In this document: positions 53,922 to 62,456 of the stretch, in pieces
Position numbering within the stretch: the first letter of the stretch is position 1
Layout of the letters: the number at the start of each line of letters is the position of its first letter
Assembly (NCBI RefSeq): GCF_024464185.1
Contig: NZ_JANHAU010000001.1
Span: 248,001 to 312,000 of the forward strand
Direction of reading: 5' to 3'
From: Haloarchaeobius salinus
Lineage (GTDB): Archaea; Halobacteriota; Halobacteria; Halobacteriales; Natrialbaceae
DNA: 64,000 bases
Notes under the pieces: generated by a model
Database searches by the model: none
What the model was told of the DNA's origin: nothing
The model's input: the letters and a program-made list of their open reading frames with translations, nothing else
Translations under genes and position numbers: made by a program

Positions 53922-54259
53922 CGGTTGCTCCGTCGGTGACCGACGCCGCCTGCGACGGGGATGGCCGTCGCCGTCGTCGCCGGTCGTTCCTACCCAGTGT
54001 ACGAACGAATTGGTTATTAAAGATTTCTAATCGACCAAATTGTTCAACAATATTTGCCAAGACGAACGTAACGGTCGTTCACGCTGGTTCGCTGTTCGCC
54101 GTCGACGGGCTGTCTCCCGCTGGATATCGGCGCTGGGTGAGAACGTCACGCACTGTCGCCACCGGCGAACAGATGCGTCGAACATACTCGCCTGATTCCC
54201 GAACTGTTCGTCCACGGACGATGGCAAACCATATCGGTACCCGCCACCCGGGTTCGCGT
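53922..54259. other. AT-rich control region upstream of dabBA
   Basis: About 340 bases without a gene between the divergent dabB and amidohydrolase genes. Bases 54000-54060 are sharply AT-rich. On the minus strand TTTAATAA at about 54014-54021 may be the dabB TATA with a leader of about 65 bases. The palindrome ATTGTT-C-AACAAT at 54039-54051 lies 20-35 bases further upstream, where an activator would bind. For the right-hand gene CCATATCGG near 54231-54239 is a possible TATA. Confidence 0.6.
54039..54051. promoter_or_regulatory. Palindrome upstream of dabB
   Basis: ATTGTT-C-AACAAT is a perfect inverted repeat with a one-base centre in the AT-rich dabB upstream region. Its place just upstream of the probable TATA suits an operator or activator site. 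The regulator is not known; an Lrp-type gene lies 1.3 kb away. Confidence 0.4.
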
Positions 54260-55276
54260 ATGGAGGCACTGACCGGGACCATCCTGGCGGGCGAGTCGTT
54301 CGAGCCGATACGGGGACGCGTCGTCGTCGAGGAGGGTCGCATCGCCGCCGTCGAGGAGGAGCCGGTCGAGAGCGAGGACATCGTGCTGCCGGCGTTCGTC
54401 AACGCCCACACGCACCTGGGCGACTCCGTGGCGAAGGACGCCGCCGTCGGCCTCTCGCTCGAGGAGGCGGTCGTCCCGCCGGACAGCCTGAAGCACCGCC
54501 GGCTCGCGGCCGCCAGCCACGAGGAGCTCGTGACCGCGATGCGTCGGACGCTCCGACACGTGGGACGGACGGGGACGCTCTCCTGTCTGGACTTCCGCGA
54601 GTTCGGGGTCGAGGGGGCCCGCGCGCTCCGCGAGGCGGCCGCACCGCTCGACGTCGAGCCGTTCATCTTCGGGAGCGACGACCCGGCGGTGCTCGAGGTC
54701 GCCGACGGCTACGGTGCGAGCGGCGCGAACGACGACGACTTCACCGCCGAGCGCGCCGCCGCCGGAGCGCGCGGCGTCCCCTTCGCCATCCACGCCGGCG
54801 AGCCCGACGCGACCGACATCCACCCCGCGCTCGACCTCGACCCGGACCTGCTGATCCACATGGTCCACGCCGAGGCGGAGCACCTCGAGCGCGTCGCCGA
54901 CCAGTCGGTTCCGGTCGTGGCCTGCCCGCGGACGAACGCCGTACTCGACGTCGGCACGCCGCCGATACGGGCGCTGCTCGACCACACGACCGTCGCGCTC
55001 GGTACGGACAACGTCATGCTGAACCCGCCGTCGATGTTCCGCGAGATGGCGTACACGGAGCGCCACTTCGACGTGACCGTCCGGGAGGTGCTGCGGATGG
55101 CGACGACCGCCGGCGCTGAGATCGCCGGCCTGGACTGCGGTGTCATCGAGCCCGGCAGGCGGGCGGCGCTCACCGTGCTCGACGGCGACTCGGACAACCT
55201 GGCCGGTTCGGCCGACCCGGTGGCGGCGGTCGTGCGCCGGGCGACCGAGCGCGACGTGGACCGCGTGGTGCGCTAG
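54260..55276 (+). CDS. Amidohydrolase (metal-dependent deaminase-like)
   Basis: The 338-residue protein belongs to the amidohydrolase superfamily. It has the first-strand HxH motif in LPAFVNAHTHLGDSV, then AIHAGEPDATD with the middle His, IHMVHAE with another His and ALGTDNVMLNP with the metal-binding Asp. The order and the TDN text fit the deaminase-like subgroup (guanine/cytosine deaminase, TatD-far). The substrate cannot be named. The ATG at 54260 is chosen because MEALTGTILAGESFEP is the usual start. Its stop overlaps the convergent Lrp gene by four bases. Confidence 0.85.
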   Translation: MEALTGTILAGESFEPIRGRVVVEEGRIAAVEEEPVESEDIVLPAFVNAHTHLGDSVAKDAAVGLSLEEAVVPPDSLKHRRLAAASHEELVTAMRRTLRHVGRTGTLSCLDFREFGVEGARALREAAAPLDVEPFIFGSDDPAVLEVADGYGASGANDDDFTAERAAAGARGVPFAIHAGEPDATDIHPALDLDPDLLIHMVHAEAEHLERVADQSVPVVACPRTNAVLDVGTPPIRALLDHTTVALGTDNVMLNPPSMFREMAYTERHFDVTVREVLRMATTAGAEIAGLDCGVIEPGRRAALTVLDGDSDNLAGSADPVAAVVRRATERDVDRVVR

Positions 55277-55755
55277 TCGTCCGTCCCGGCCTGCTCGGGG
55301 TCGAACTTGCCGAACGGCTTCGTCTCGTGGCTGCGGACGAGCACCTCGTCGGCGACCGTCACACCCAGGTCGAGCAGCGCCTGTGCGACCGGCGTGATGT
55401 CGTCGTCGGACTCGCCGACCGCGGTCACGAGGAGGTTCTGCTCGCCGGTGACGAGCTCCTGGACGGAGACGACGCCCTCTATCTGCATGATCTCGGGGAT
55501 GAGCTCGCCACGTTCGGGGATCGACGCGGTACAGAAGAGCAGCATCCGGAGCGGGTAGCCCGACCGCTGGTAGTCAACGTCGGCGCTGTAGCCCTTGACG
55601 ATGCCCTCGGACTCGAGCCGCTGGATTCGCTTGCGGACGGTGCTGTCGGAGGTGCCGGTTCGCTCCGCGATGTCGCCCGACGACATGTTCCGGGCGTCCT
55701 CCTGGAGCGCGTACAGGATGGCGCTGTCCACGTCGTCGATGTCCTCGTCGCTCAT
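55273..55755 (-). CDS. Lrp/AsnC-family transcription regulator
   Basis: From the ATG at 55755 the product has 160 residues. The N-terminal helix-turn-helix reads DVDSAILYALQEDARNMSSGDIAERTGTSDSTVRKRIQRLE. The C-terminal RAM domain (GVVSVQELVTGEQNLLVTAVGES) binds amino acids or similar effectors in the family. (The HTH recognition part is TSDSTVRKRIQRLE.) An earlier GTG at 55773 would add six residues. It is convergent with the amidohydrolase gene. Its regulon is not visible; autoregulation is usual. Confidence 0.88.
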   Translation of the reverse strand: MSDEDIDDVDSAILYALQEDARNMSSGDIAERTGTSDSTVRKRIQRLESEGIVKGYSADVDYQRSGYPLRMLLFCTASIPERGELIPEIMQIEGVVSVQELVTGEQNLLVTAVGESDDDITPVAQALLDLGVTVADEVLVRSHETKPFGKFDPEQAGTDD

Positions 55756-55852
55756 ACCCCGTACATCGGCCACATGGCTACTTTACCTTTGTACGTTGTC
55801 CGGCCCCGAACGGTCGGGTGTGCGGCCGCGAGGAGCGGCCACGGCCGGGTGG

Positions 55853-57769
55853 TCAGTAGCCGCTGAGGTTGAACTCCGCCAGCTGGGTGAACGTCGTGAT
55901 GCCCGAGCTGTGGGGGACCTCGTCGGTCCGGCCCTCCATCAGGAGCCAGAAGAGGACCGACTCGCCCTGGATGGGTTCGTCGTCGACGTACTGTGCGGGG
56001 TGGTAGAAGCCGAGTTCGGCCTGGGCGTTGAGCACGCGCAGGGCCTCGCCGATCTCGTCCTCGTGCGGGCGGACGACGACGGCCTCCTGCGTGTCGTCGA
56101 GCGGCACGTCGATGGTCTCCGAGCCGTCCGGGTTGGTGAAGCGGACGACGCTCTCCTCGTCGCCGACGAGGTAGAACTCGGAGTCGGGCGTCGTCCAGTC
56201 GTCGCCGTCGAACACCTGCGTCGTGACGCCGTCGGTCGTCCCGGGCGTCGGGACGGTGAGCCAGTTCTCCAGGTAGTACTGGGCGGGGCCGGACTGCTCC
56301 CGGTCGCGGTAGGAGTAGAACTCGGTGACGTAGCCCGGCCCCTGGCGCATCCACACCGGCATGAACACGCCGTCCTCGTAGAACTGGTAGTTGATGTAGT
56401 AGTTGTACGGCGCGAAGCGGTGCCCGGAGTGGAAGTCCCGCGCGTTCTCCACCGCCCCGGTGTGGTAGTGCGTGCGGATGTTGAACCCGCTCGGTCGGCC
56501 GTCCTCGGCGGGGTACTCCGTCGAGCCGAGGATGCCCGGGCCGCCGAGGCTGAGGCTGTGGATGTCCCAGAACAGCAGTTCGCCGCTGAACACCGGCTCG
56601 TCGGTCGGGAACATGAACTCACGCGTGTTCCGCCCGTTCCGCTCGGGGAGGTCGTAGCCGGTGGACGTGCTGAACGGCGCGGTGAGCGAGAACACCGGCG
56701 AGCCGTTGTAGCTCGCGCTCACCTCGGCACCGACGGTCCGCGGGCCGGACCACTCGACGGTCCAGCCGTCCTGCTCGATGGTGCTCGGCGGCTCCTCGAT
56801 GCGGTGGTAGCCGTTCGGAGCCGTGATCTGCGGGCGTTGCATCATCGGCGGGACCGGCACCTCGCCGAGCACGGACTCCCCCGGCGGGTTCGTGTTCGCC
56901 GCCATCTCCATCACCGGGTGCTCGGTGAAGTCCTCGACGACGTGGAGGTCGAGCAGCTCGAGCTCCTCGCCGGCGACGTAGATGAAGCCGCTGACGACGA
57001 ACAGCTCGTCGCCGTCGTACACGTAGTAGATGACGTTCGAGACCTCGCCGTGGGGGTAGTCCTCGTAGGCGGTGATGATCTCCGCCGCCTTCACCATCGG
57101 GTACCACTCGTTCCCCTCGAGATGCTGCCAGACCTCGTCCATGTCGAGGACGAAGTCGTGGCGCGCCCGCTGGGTCTCGTTCCAGCCCCCGCGTGGCCAC
57201 GTCACGTCGGTGGGGTCGGTGATGTGGAGCCCGAGCAGCTCGTCGGTCCGCCGGTCGACGAGGCCGTACGCCACCTGCCGGTCGGTCGCGGTCACCTCGA
57301 ACTCCCCCGACTCGCGGCCGCCCTCGACGGTCATGCCGGTCGTGCCCTGGACGCTGACGGCGTCGAGCCGGTTCGTCAGCGGGTCGTACGCCTCGAACGA
57401 GGCGACCCAGTCGCTGGCGAGGTCGTTGACCGCCGGGTCCGCGACCAGCGCCTCGACCGCCTGGCGCTTCCGGTAGGTCCACAGCTCCCGGAAGCCGAAC
57501 TCGCTGACGTCCCGCGGCCCGATGCGACGCGCCGAGGTGATCCGCTCGCCCGGCTCCGGCGGGTCCTCGGGTTCCTGGGTCTCCGTCTCGGTCTGGTCGG
57601 TGGTGGTCGATGGGGGGCTCGTCGTCTGCGTGTTCCCCGGCGTGTCCGTGCCGTCGCCCCCGTTCGCGTTACACCCCGCGAGCGAGGCGGCCGCCGCGGC
57701 GCTCATCGCCGCGACGAACCGCCGTCTGCTCGTCGCCCTGATCCGGCCGCGGTGGCCATTGCGTGTCAT
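55853..57769 (-). CDS. Large secreted lipoprotein, weakly copper-amine-oxidase-like
   Basis: The 638-residue protein has a Tat signal (TSRRRFVAAMSA) with lipobox LAGC and a Thr-rich linker (about 35-75). The body has HSLSLGG, IRTHYHTGAV and PYNYYINYQFYEDGVFMPVW. The last stretch recalls the quinone-forming part of copper amine oxidases (family text NYDY...W.FY.DG), but the sequence here is PYNY and I cannot find the copper His-x-His downstream of it. It may be an inactive or distant relative, or an unrelated fold. It is divergent from the halocyanin gene with 207 bases between. An AT-rich TTTTATG lies 32-38 bases before the ATG. Confidence 0.55.
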   Translation of the reverse strand: MTRNGHRGRIRATSRRRFVAAMSAAAAASLAGCNANGGDGTDTPGNTQTTSPPSTTTDQTETETQEPEDPPEPGERITSARRIGPRDVSEFGFRELWTYRKRQAVEALVADPAVNDLASDWVASFEAYDPLTNRLDAVSVQGTTGMTVEGGRESGEFEVTATDRQVAYGLVDRRTDELLGLHITDPTDVTWPRGGWNETQRARHDFVLDMDEVWQHLEGNEWYPMVKAAEIITAYEDYPHGEVSNVIYYVYDGDELFVVSGFIYVAGEELELLDLHVVEDFTEHPVMEMAANTNPPGESVLGEVPVPPMMQRPQITAPNGYHRIEEPPSTIEQDGWTVEWSGPRTVGAEVSASYNGSPVFSLTAPFSTSTGYDLPERNGRNTREFMFPTDEPVFSGELLFWDIHSLSLGGPGILGSTEYPAEDGRPSGFNIRTHYHTGAVENARDFHSGHRFAPYNYYINYQFYEDGVFMPVWMRQGPGYVTEFYSYRDREQSGPAQYYLENWLTVPTPGTTDGVTTQVFDGDDWTTPDSEFYLVGDEESVVRFTNPDGSETIDVPLDDTQEAVVVRPHEDEIGEALRVLNAQAELGFYHPAQYVDDEPIQGESVLFWLLMEGRTDEVPHSSGITTFTQLAEFNLSGY

Positions 57770-57800
57770 TGTCTACCGTACTAAAGAGTGGGAGCGGCAT

Positions 57801-57807
57801 CATAAAA
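57801..57807 (-). promoter_or_regulatory. TATA element of the lipoprotein gene
   Basis: TTTTATG on the minus strand, 32-38 bases before the ATG at 57769. Confidence 0.45.
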
Positions 57808-57944
57808 CTGAGGAAACGTTGTGCCACTGAAAGGAGACGGCCGTCCCGTGCCGGCCGCGACGACGGTCCCGACCGTCGTCCGCCGACCACGCGACCACCG
57901 CCGTTCGTCGACCCCCGGACGTGCCCCGTCATGACTTACCAAAC

Positions 57945-57951
57945 GTATATT
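57945..57951 (+). promoter_or_regulatory. TATA element of the halocyanin gene
   Basis: TATATTA lies 26-32 bases before the ATG at 57977, a near-ideal archaeal TATA box for a leaderless message. Confidence 0.65.
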
Positions 57952-57976
57952 ACCGTGCTCCCACTCGGCAACAACC

Positions 57977-58513
57977 ATGAGCCGACCTCGCACACGCCGC
58001 ACGGTCGTCCGGGCGGTCTGTGGCAGCCTCGCCGTCGGTGTCGCCGGCTGTCTCGGCGGCGATTCGACCGACGGCGGTACGGACGAACCCGCGACGACCA
58101 CCGACGCCCCGGCGACGACGACGCAGGCGACGACCGCCGACCAGGGGACCGAGACCGCCGACCAGCCGACGGTCGAGTCGTTCCTCGCGGACACGAGCAA
58201 CTTCGACGGCGTCGTCGACCGGACCGGGACCGACGCGGTCGAGGTCGAGGTCGGCGTCGAGGCCAACGGCGCGTTCTTCGGCTTCGGCCCGGCGGCCGTC
58301 CGCGTCGACCAGGGGACGACGGTCACCTGGACGTGGACCGGCCAGGGCAGCACCCACAACGTCGTCGCCAGACACGGTGCCGAGTTCGCGAGCGAACAGA
58401 CCAGCGAGGCCGGCTTCACCTTCGAGCACGTCTTCGACCAGCCGGGGACCGTGCTGTACGTCTGCGAACCGCACGAGGGCGTCGGCATGAAGGGTGCGGT
58501 CGTCGTCGAGTGA
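57977..58513 (+). CDS. Halocyanin (type 1 copper protein)
   Basis: The 178-residue protein has a signal with lipobox VAGC, a Thr/Asp-rich linker (about 30-65) and a cupredoxin domain. The four copper ligands are visible: His in GSTHNVVARHG, Cys and His in YVCEPHEGVG, and Met in GMKGAVVVE. Halocyanins carry electrons at the outer face of the membrane, for example to terminal oxidases. The Thr-rich linker and the Tat-like start are shared with the lipoprotein encoded divergently. No oxidase gene lies near. Confidence 0.93.
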   Translation: MSRPRTRRTVVRAVCGSLAVGVAGCLGGDSTDGGTDEPATTTDAPATTTQATTADQGTETADQPTVESFLADTSNFDGVVDRTGTDAVEVEVGVEANGAFFGFGPAAVRVDQGTTVTWTWTGQGSTHNVVARHGAEFASEQTSEAGFTFEHVFDQPGTVLYVCEPHEGVGMKGAVVVE

Positions 58514-58667
58514 CCCGGCCGCCGCGCGGCACTCCCGATACTAGGTGTATTATCGGCTGACGGGGTGGTAATAGACAGCACTTTTGGGTGTCTGCCGCCG
58601 TCTCCTCCATCGTACCGATGATGGAGACGCGGCACCACTCGCTGCAGCAACGCGGACGGAACCGCCC

Positions 58668-59219
58668 ATGACGGAGCTCTCGACCGACGCGTTCCCGCCC
58701 TCCGAGGAGGTGGCCGACGTCCTCGCACGACCACCCGTGCGGACCGAGACGGTGCTGGTCCCCGTCGGTCCGGCCGACGGCCACCGAGCCGAGGCGCTCG
58801 CGGAGACGGCCGCCGAGGCCGCCGGACTGCTGCAGACGACGGTCCGGATCCTGCACGTGTTCACGGAGTCGCGGTTCGAGCGGGTCCGCGAGACGCTCTC
58901 GTCGGAGACGGACACGCCGCTCTCGCCCGACGAGGCGGCCACCCACGTCGAGCCGGTGCGGGCGGTCGCGAGGGCGCTCTGCACGCCGCTACGGCAGTAC
59001 GGCACGACGATGGACGTCACCGGCCGCGTCGGCGACGACGTGAGTCGGGAGATCGTCGCCGCTGCCGAGGCGCTCGACGCGAAGCGGGTCTTCGTCGGTG
59101 GCCGCAAGCGGAGCCCCGTCGGGAAGGTCCGGAACGGGAGCACCGCACAGCAGGTGCTGCTCGACGCGCCCTGTCCGGTGACGTTCGTCCGCGATTTCGA
59201 GTCGTCGACCCAGGGCTGA
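58668..59219 (+). CDS. UspA-like universal stress protein, copy A of a duplicated module
   Basis: The 183-residue protein has the Usp fold: ETVLVPVGPADGHRAEAL near the start, RILHVFTESRFERVRE in the middle and RVFVGGRKRSPVGKVRNGSTAQQVLL with the ATP-loop-like GGRKRSPVGKVxNGS motif near the end. The ATG at 58668 is chosen because MTELSTDAFPPSEEVADVL is shared with the broken copy at 62457. A related but frameshifted gene lies 3.8 kb to the right. Sequence before the start is also similar in both copies (AGGTGT and nearby), so a segment was duplicated, not just the gene. Confidence 0.88.
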   Translation: MTELSTDAFPPSEEVADVLARPPVRTETVLVPVGPADGHRAEALAETAAEAAGLLQTTVRILHVFTESRFERVRETLSSETDTPLSPDEAATHVEPVRAVARALCTPLRQYGTTMDVTGRVGDDVSREIVAAAEALDAKRVFVGGRKRSPVGKVRNGSTAQQVLLDAPCPVTFVRDFESSTQG

Positions 59220-59398
59220 TGCCGGTCCTCCGGTCCGCGAGTCACCCTCCCGCTGCGACCGACGGGTGAACTCGTGGCGCTCCTGCCCGACGAGCGTCGC
59301 GCTGGGCTACTGTCTCCCGCGCGCCGCGTTGCGTCTGTCTCGTCGTCGCGGCCGACCCGACGACACCGCCGGATAGTCGGAGAACCCCGGACGGGCCG

Positions 59399-59638
59399 TC
59401 AGTCCTCGAACTCCTCGTCGTACTGTTCGTAGGTGACGGTCAGTCGCCCCGGGCTGCGACGCTTCGCCGCCTCTCGAAGGGTCCGGAACGCCTGCAGGCG
59501 TTCGTCGGCGTCGTCGCCCCCGTCTCGACTGTTCCGCGTTTCCTCTCGGACCGCGTCGTACACCTGTTCGAGGATGCGTAGCGCGGCGTACGAATCGGTT
59601 CTCGAGTCGATGTCGAACGACGCCTCGTACGTTGCCAT
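59399..59638 (-). CDS. 79-residue acidic protein of unknown function
   Basis: The 79-residue product begins MATYEASFDIDSRTDSYAALRIL and is acidic and helical, with YEQYDEEFED at the end. There is no motif. It lies between the two halves of module copy A, but no counterpart is present in copy B, where the two genes are only 84 bases apart. Either it was inserted in copy A or lost in copy B. Coding is likely from base use, but not certain. Confidence 0.6.
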   Translation of the reverse strand: MATYEASFDIDSRTDSYAALRILEQVYDAVREETRNSRDGGDDADERLQAFRTLREAAKRRSPGRLTVTYEQYDEEFED

Positions 59639-59798
59639 ACCCGTGGTTGGGGTCCCACGCCCTTGCCACCTCCGCCGTCCAGGGCGCGGGTTCGGAGCGA
59701 CGACCCACGCGATCTCGTCCCGGGTCCAGTTCCGCTCCGTGGCGGGCGGCTAAGTACCCCCGCGACGTACGGCTGCTGACGACGAACCCCACGAGCCC

Positions 59799-60000
59799 AT
59801 ACACGTCTCCATCTTCGGACGCACCATCGAGATCGACGAGTCGGCTATCGCCGAACCGCCCGACACCGTCCGCGAGTACGCACGGGGCGAGCGCGAGACG
59901 TTCGACCTGGCGGTCACCACCCCGAGGGCCTGACCGCCGACGTGATGGCCGACATCCCCTTCGGCGAGACACGCACGTATGGGGAGCTCGCGGCCGCAGC
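59799..60000 (+). pseudogene. Broken alkyltransferase (MGMT-like) gene, copy A
   Basis: This stretch is similar to the intact alkyltransferase gene at 63056-63472. Its start codon is ATA (59799-59801) where the other has ATG. After FGRTIEIDES...EYARGERETFDLAVTTP a one-base deletion leads to a stop. In the next frame DIPFGETRTYGEL can be read up to about 60000; beyond that the similarity ends, so the PCHR active site is lost. An upstream stretch around 59727-59799 is also similar to copy B. The remainder cannot make a working alkyltransferase. Confidence 0.85.
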
Positions 60001-60162
60001 CGCGCTCGTCGCCGCTGGCGTCCTCGTCACCGGCGGCCGGCACGCCTACGGACTGGCCCGATGCGTCGTGCACTGCAGGTGGATCACGTTCCTGTATGCG
60101 GAAGTCGCTCGGACGGGAGTGGGACGGACCGGGGCGACGACGCCGGGACCCGTCCGACGTGG

Positions 60163-60585
60163 TCAGCGGACGATGGTGACCGGGACGGGGACCCGCTCGG
60201 AGACACGTTCCGCGATGCTGCCGAGGAAGAACCGCTCGAAGCGGTCGTGGCTGTGGCTCCCCAGGACGACGTGGTCGACGTCGTGGTCCGCGACGTAGTC
60301 GAGGATCTCGTCGACCGGCCGACCGTGTTCGATCGCCGTCGTCAGCTCCACGTCGTACGTCTCGGCGAGCGTCTCGGCCTCCTCCAGGAGCGCCGCTCCC
60401 TCCGACTCGCGCTGCTCGTAGATCTCGCCGAGCTTCACGCCGACGTACTTCTCGGGCTGGTGGGTGACGGTCGTGTCGACGACGAACAGCGCCGTGATAT
60501 CGGCCTCCGGGAACCGCTCGCAGGCGAACTCCACCGCCTGCTGTGCGAGCGCCGAGCCGTCGAACGGGACCAGAACGCTGGTCAT
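60163..60585 (-). CDS. Universal stress protein UspA
   Basis: The 140-residue protein is a single Usp domain. It starts MTSVLVPFDGSALAQQAVEFA and ends with the ATP-binding motif LGSHSHDRFERFFLGSIAERV, which has the G-x2-G-x9-GS pattern in slightly altered form. Such proteins bind ATP and increase during stress. Its minus-strand promoter GTTTAAC (60610-60616) lies 25-31 bases before the ATG, facing the promoter of the NhaC antiporter. A link with the antiporter is plausible, as Usp proteins often accompany ion transporters in haloarchaea. Confidence 0.92.
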   Translation of the reverse strand: MTSVLVPFDGSALAQQAVEFACERFPEADITALFVVDTTVTHQPEKYVGVKLGEIYEQRESEGAALLEEAETLAETYDVELTTAIEHGRPVDEILDYVADHDVDHVVLGSHSHDRFERFFLGSIAERVSERVPVPVTIVR

Positions 60586-60609
60586 GCAGCCCCATTCGGT
60601 CCCTAGTGT

Positions 60610-60652
60610 GTTAAACTATCACATACGTTCGCCGTCGCCGTGGGAATTTAAG
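60610..60652. promoter_or_regulatory. Divergent TATA elements of uspA and the antiporter gene
   Basis: GTTAAAC at 60610-60616 (minus strand GTTTAAC) is 25-31 bases before the uspA ATG at 60585. TTTAAG at 60647-60652 is 25-30 bases before the antiporter ATG at 60677. The two back-to-back promoters share about 30 bases between them. Confidence 0.65.
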
Positions 60653-60676
60653 TCCGAATTTGTCGTATGGTAACGT

Positions 60677-62287
60677 ATGTCAGGGTTCGGTGCGCTCTCG
60701 CTCGTCCCGCCGCTGCTCGCGATCGTGCTGGCGATCGTCACCCGAAAGGCGGTCCTGTCCCTGTTCGTGGGCATCTGGGCGGGCGGCGTCATCTTGACGG
60801 GCGGGATCGGGTTGGGACAGACCTTCGACTGGATTGCGGCGGCGATCGGCGACAGCGTCTTCCACGCACAGATCATCATCTTCACGCTGCTGTTGGGGTC
60901 GGCGGTCGCGATGATCTGGCGGCTCGGCGGCTCCCACGCCGTCCGCGACTGGGCGATCGAACGTATCGACACCAAACGCAAGGCCGGCGTGGCGGCGTGG
61001 ATACTCGGCCTGGTGCTGTTCTTCGACGACTACGCCAACACGGCCGTCGTCGGGAGCACCATGAAGGATGTCTCCGACCACCTGGAGGTCTCCCGGGAGA
61101 AGCTCTCCTACCTGGTCGACTCGACGGCCGCACCGGTGGCGACGCTGGCCATCTCCTCGTGGGTCGCCTTCCAGCTGTCGATGATCGAGGCGGGCTACGA
61201 GGCGACCGACCTGGCCGAGAGCGATATCCCCGGCTCCTTCTCGGTGTTCCTGGAGTCGATCCCCTACAACATGTACTCCATCCTGGCCATCGTGATGGTC
61301 GGCATCGTCGTCCTCTCACAGCGCGACTACGGCGAGATGCTCACCGCCGAACACCGCGCCGCCGAGACGGGACGGGTCACCCGCGAGGACGCCCGGCCGA
61401 TGCAGGACGTCGAGTCCGAACTCGGCGAGCCGAACGTCGACGACCCGCGCCTGACGTCGTTCTTCCTGCCCATCGTCGTGCTGATCGCGGTCACCATCGG
61501 CTCGGCGCTGTGGACCGGCTACACGCCCGGTGCAACGCTGTACGACATGGTCACCGAGGCCGACTACGCCGTGGCGCTGATCTTCGGCTCCTTCGCGATG
61601 GTCGTCTCGACGTACGCACTGGGCTACGCCTACGGCCTGCTGTCGCTGGGCGAGAGCGTCGACACGACCATCGACGGCTTCGGCATCATGCTGACCGCGG
61701 TGACCATCCTCGTGCTCGCGTGGGGTATCGGCAACGTCGTCGCCCCCGTCGAGGACGGCGGCCTCGGCACGGGCGCGTACGTCGGCGACTTCGTCGAGCA
61801 GTTCGTCTCGCCGGAGCTCCTGCCCGTCATCGTGCTGTTCACCGCCGCCTTCATCGCCTTCTCGACGGGGAGCTCCTGGGGCACGATGGGCATCGTGACG
61901 CCCATCGCCGTCCCCGTCGCCTGGAGCCTGACCAGCAGTCACACCATGGTCGCTGTCATGGTCGGCATGGTGTTCTCCGGTGCCATCTTCGGCGACCACT
62001 CCTCGCCGATCTCCGACACCACGGTGCTGTCCTCGACGTTCACCGGCGCGGACCTCGTCGACCACGTCCGCACGCAGTTCTACTACGCGGCCACCGTCGT
62101 CCTCGTCGTCGCCGTCCTGATGCTGGTGTGGGGCTACACCCGGATCACGCCGTTCGTCCTGCTCCCCATCGGCATCCTCGCGCTCGTCGGCCTCGTCTAC
62201 GGGCTCTCCGAACTCGACGCCGGCCGCCGGGGCATCGACCCCAAATCCGCCGGCCGGCCGTCGCGCGCCCCGGCCGACGACGACTGA
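60677..62287 (+). CDS. Na+/H+ antiporter, NhaC family
   Basis: The 536-residue membrane protein is of the NhaC type, with about twelve to fourteen membrane segments. Typical text: LLGSAVAMIWRLGGS, VLFFDDYANTAVVGSTMKDV (with the paired Asp), FIAFSTGSSWGTMGIVTPIA and AIFGDHSSPISDTTVLSS. These are the cation-binding parts of the family. It should exchange Na+ for H+ and help keep cytoplasmic sodium low in brine. The cytoplasmic middle loop (about 220-260) and the C-terminal tail are acidic. It lies between the two copies of the USP/alkyltransferase module. Confidence 0.93.
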   Translation: MSGFGALSLVPPLLAIVLAIVTRKAVLSLFVGIWAGGVILTGGIGLGQTFDWIAAAIGDSVFHAQIIIFTLLLGSAVAMIWRLGGSHAVRDWAIERIDTKRKAGVAAWILGLVLFFDDYANTAVVGSTMKDVSDHLEVSREKLSYLVDSTAAPVATLAISSWVAFQLSMIEAGYEATDLAESDIPGSFSVFLESIPYNMYSILAIVMVGIVVLSQRDYGEMLTAEHRAAETGRVTREDARPMQDVESELGEPNVDDPRLTSFFLPIVVLIAVTIGSALWTGYTPGATLYDMVTEADYAVALIFGSFAMVVSTYALGYAYGLLSLGESVDTTIDGFGIMLTAVTILVLAWGIGNVVAPVEDGGLGTGAYVGDFVEQFVSPELLPVIVLFTAAFIAFSTGSSWGTMGIVTPIAVPVAWSLTSSHTMVAVMVGMVFSGAIFGDHSSPISDTTVLSSTFTGADLVDHVRTQFYYAATVVLVVAVLMLVWGYTRITPFVLLPIGILALVGLVYGLSELDAGRRGIDPKSAGRPSRAPADDD

Positions 62288-62456
62288 GGCCGACCGGGCG
62301 ACCGCCCCGCCGTCCCGCGTCCCGCGCCGATACGAGGTGTCTTTTCGGATTCGAGCGTGGTCTCGGGATCCCTTTTTGCCGTGCCCACCGTCCCGTCCGC
62401 CGTACGATGACGCGAGATCGCGACGACCGACGGCATCGACGACGGACGGCTCTCGC

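Noticed and set aside
55853-57769. A working copper amine oxidase
   Set aside because: The quinone motif is altered (PYNY) and no His-x-His follows it at the proper distance; HYH occurs before it instead.
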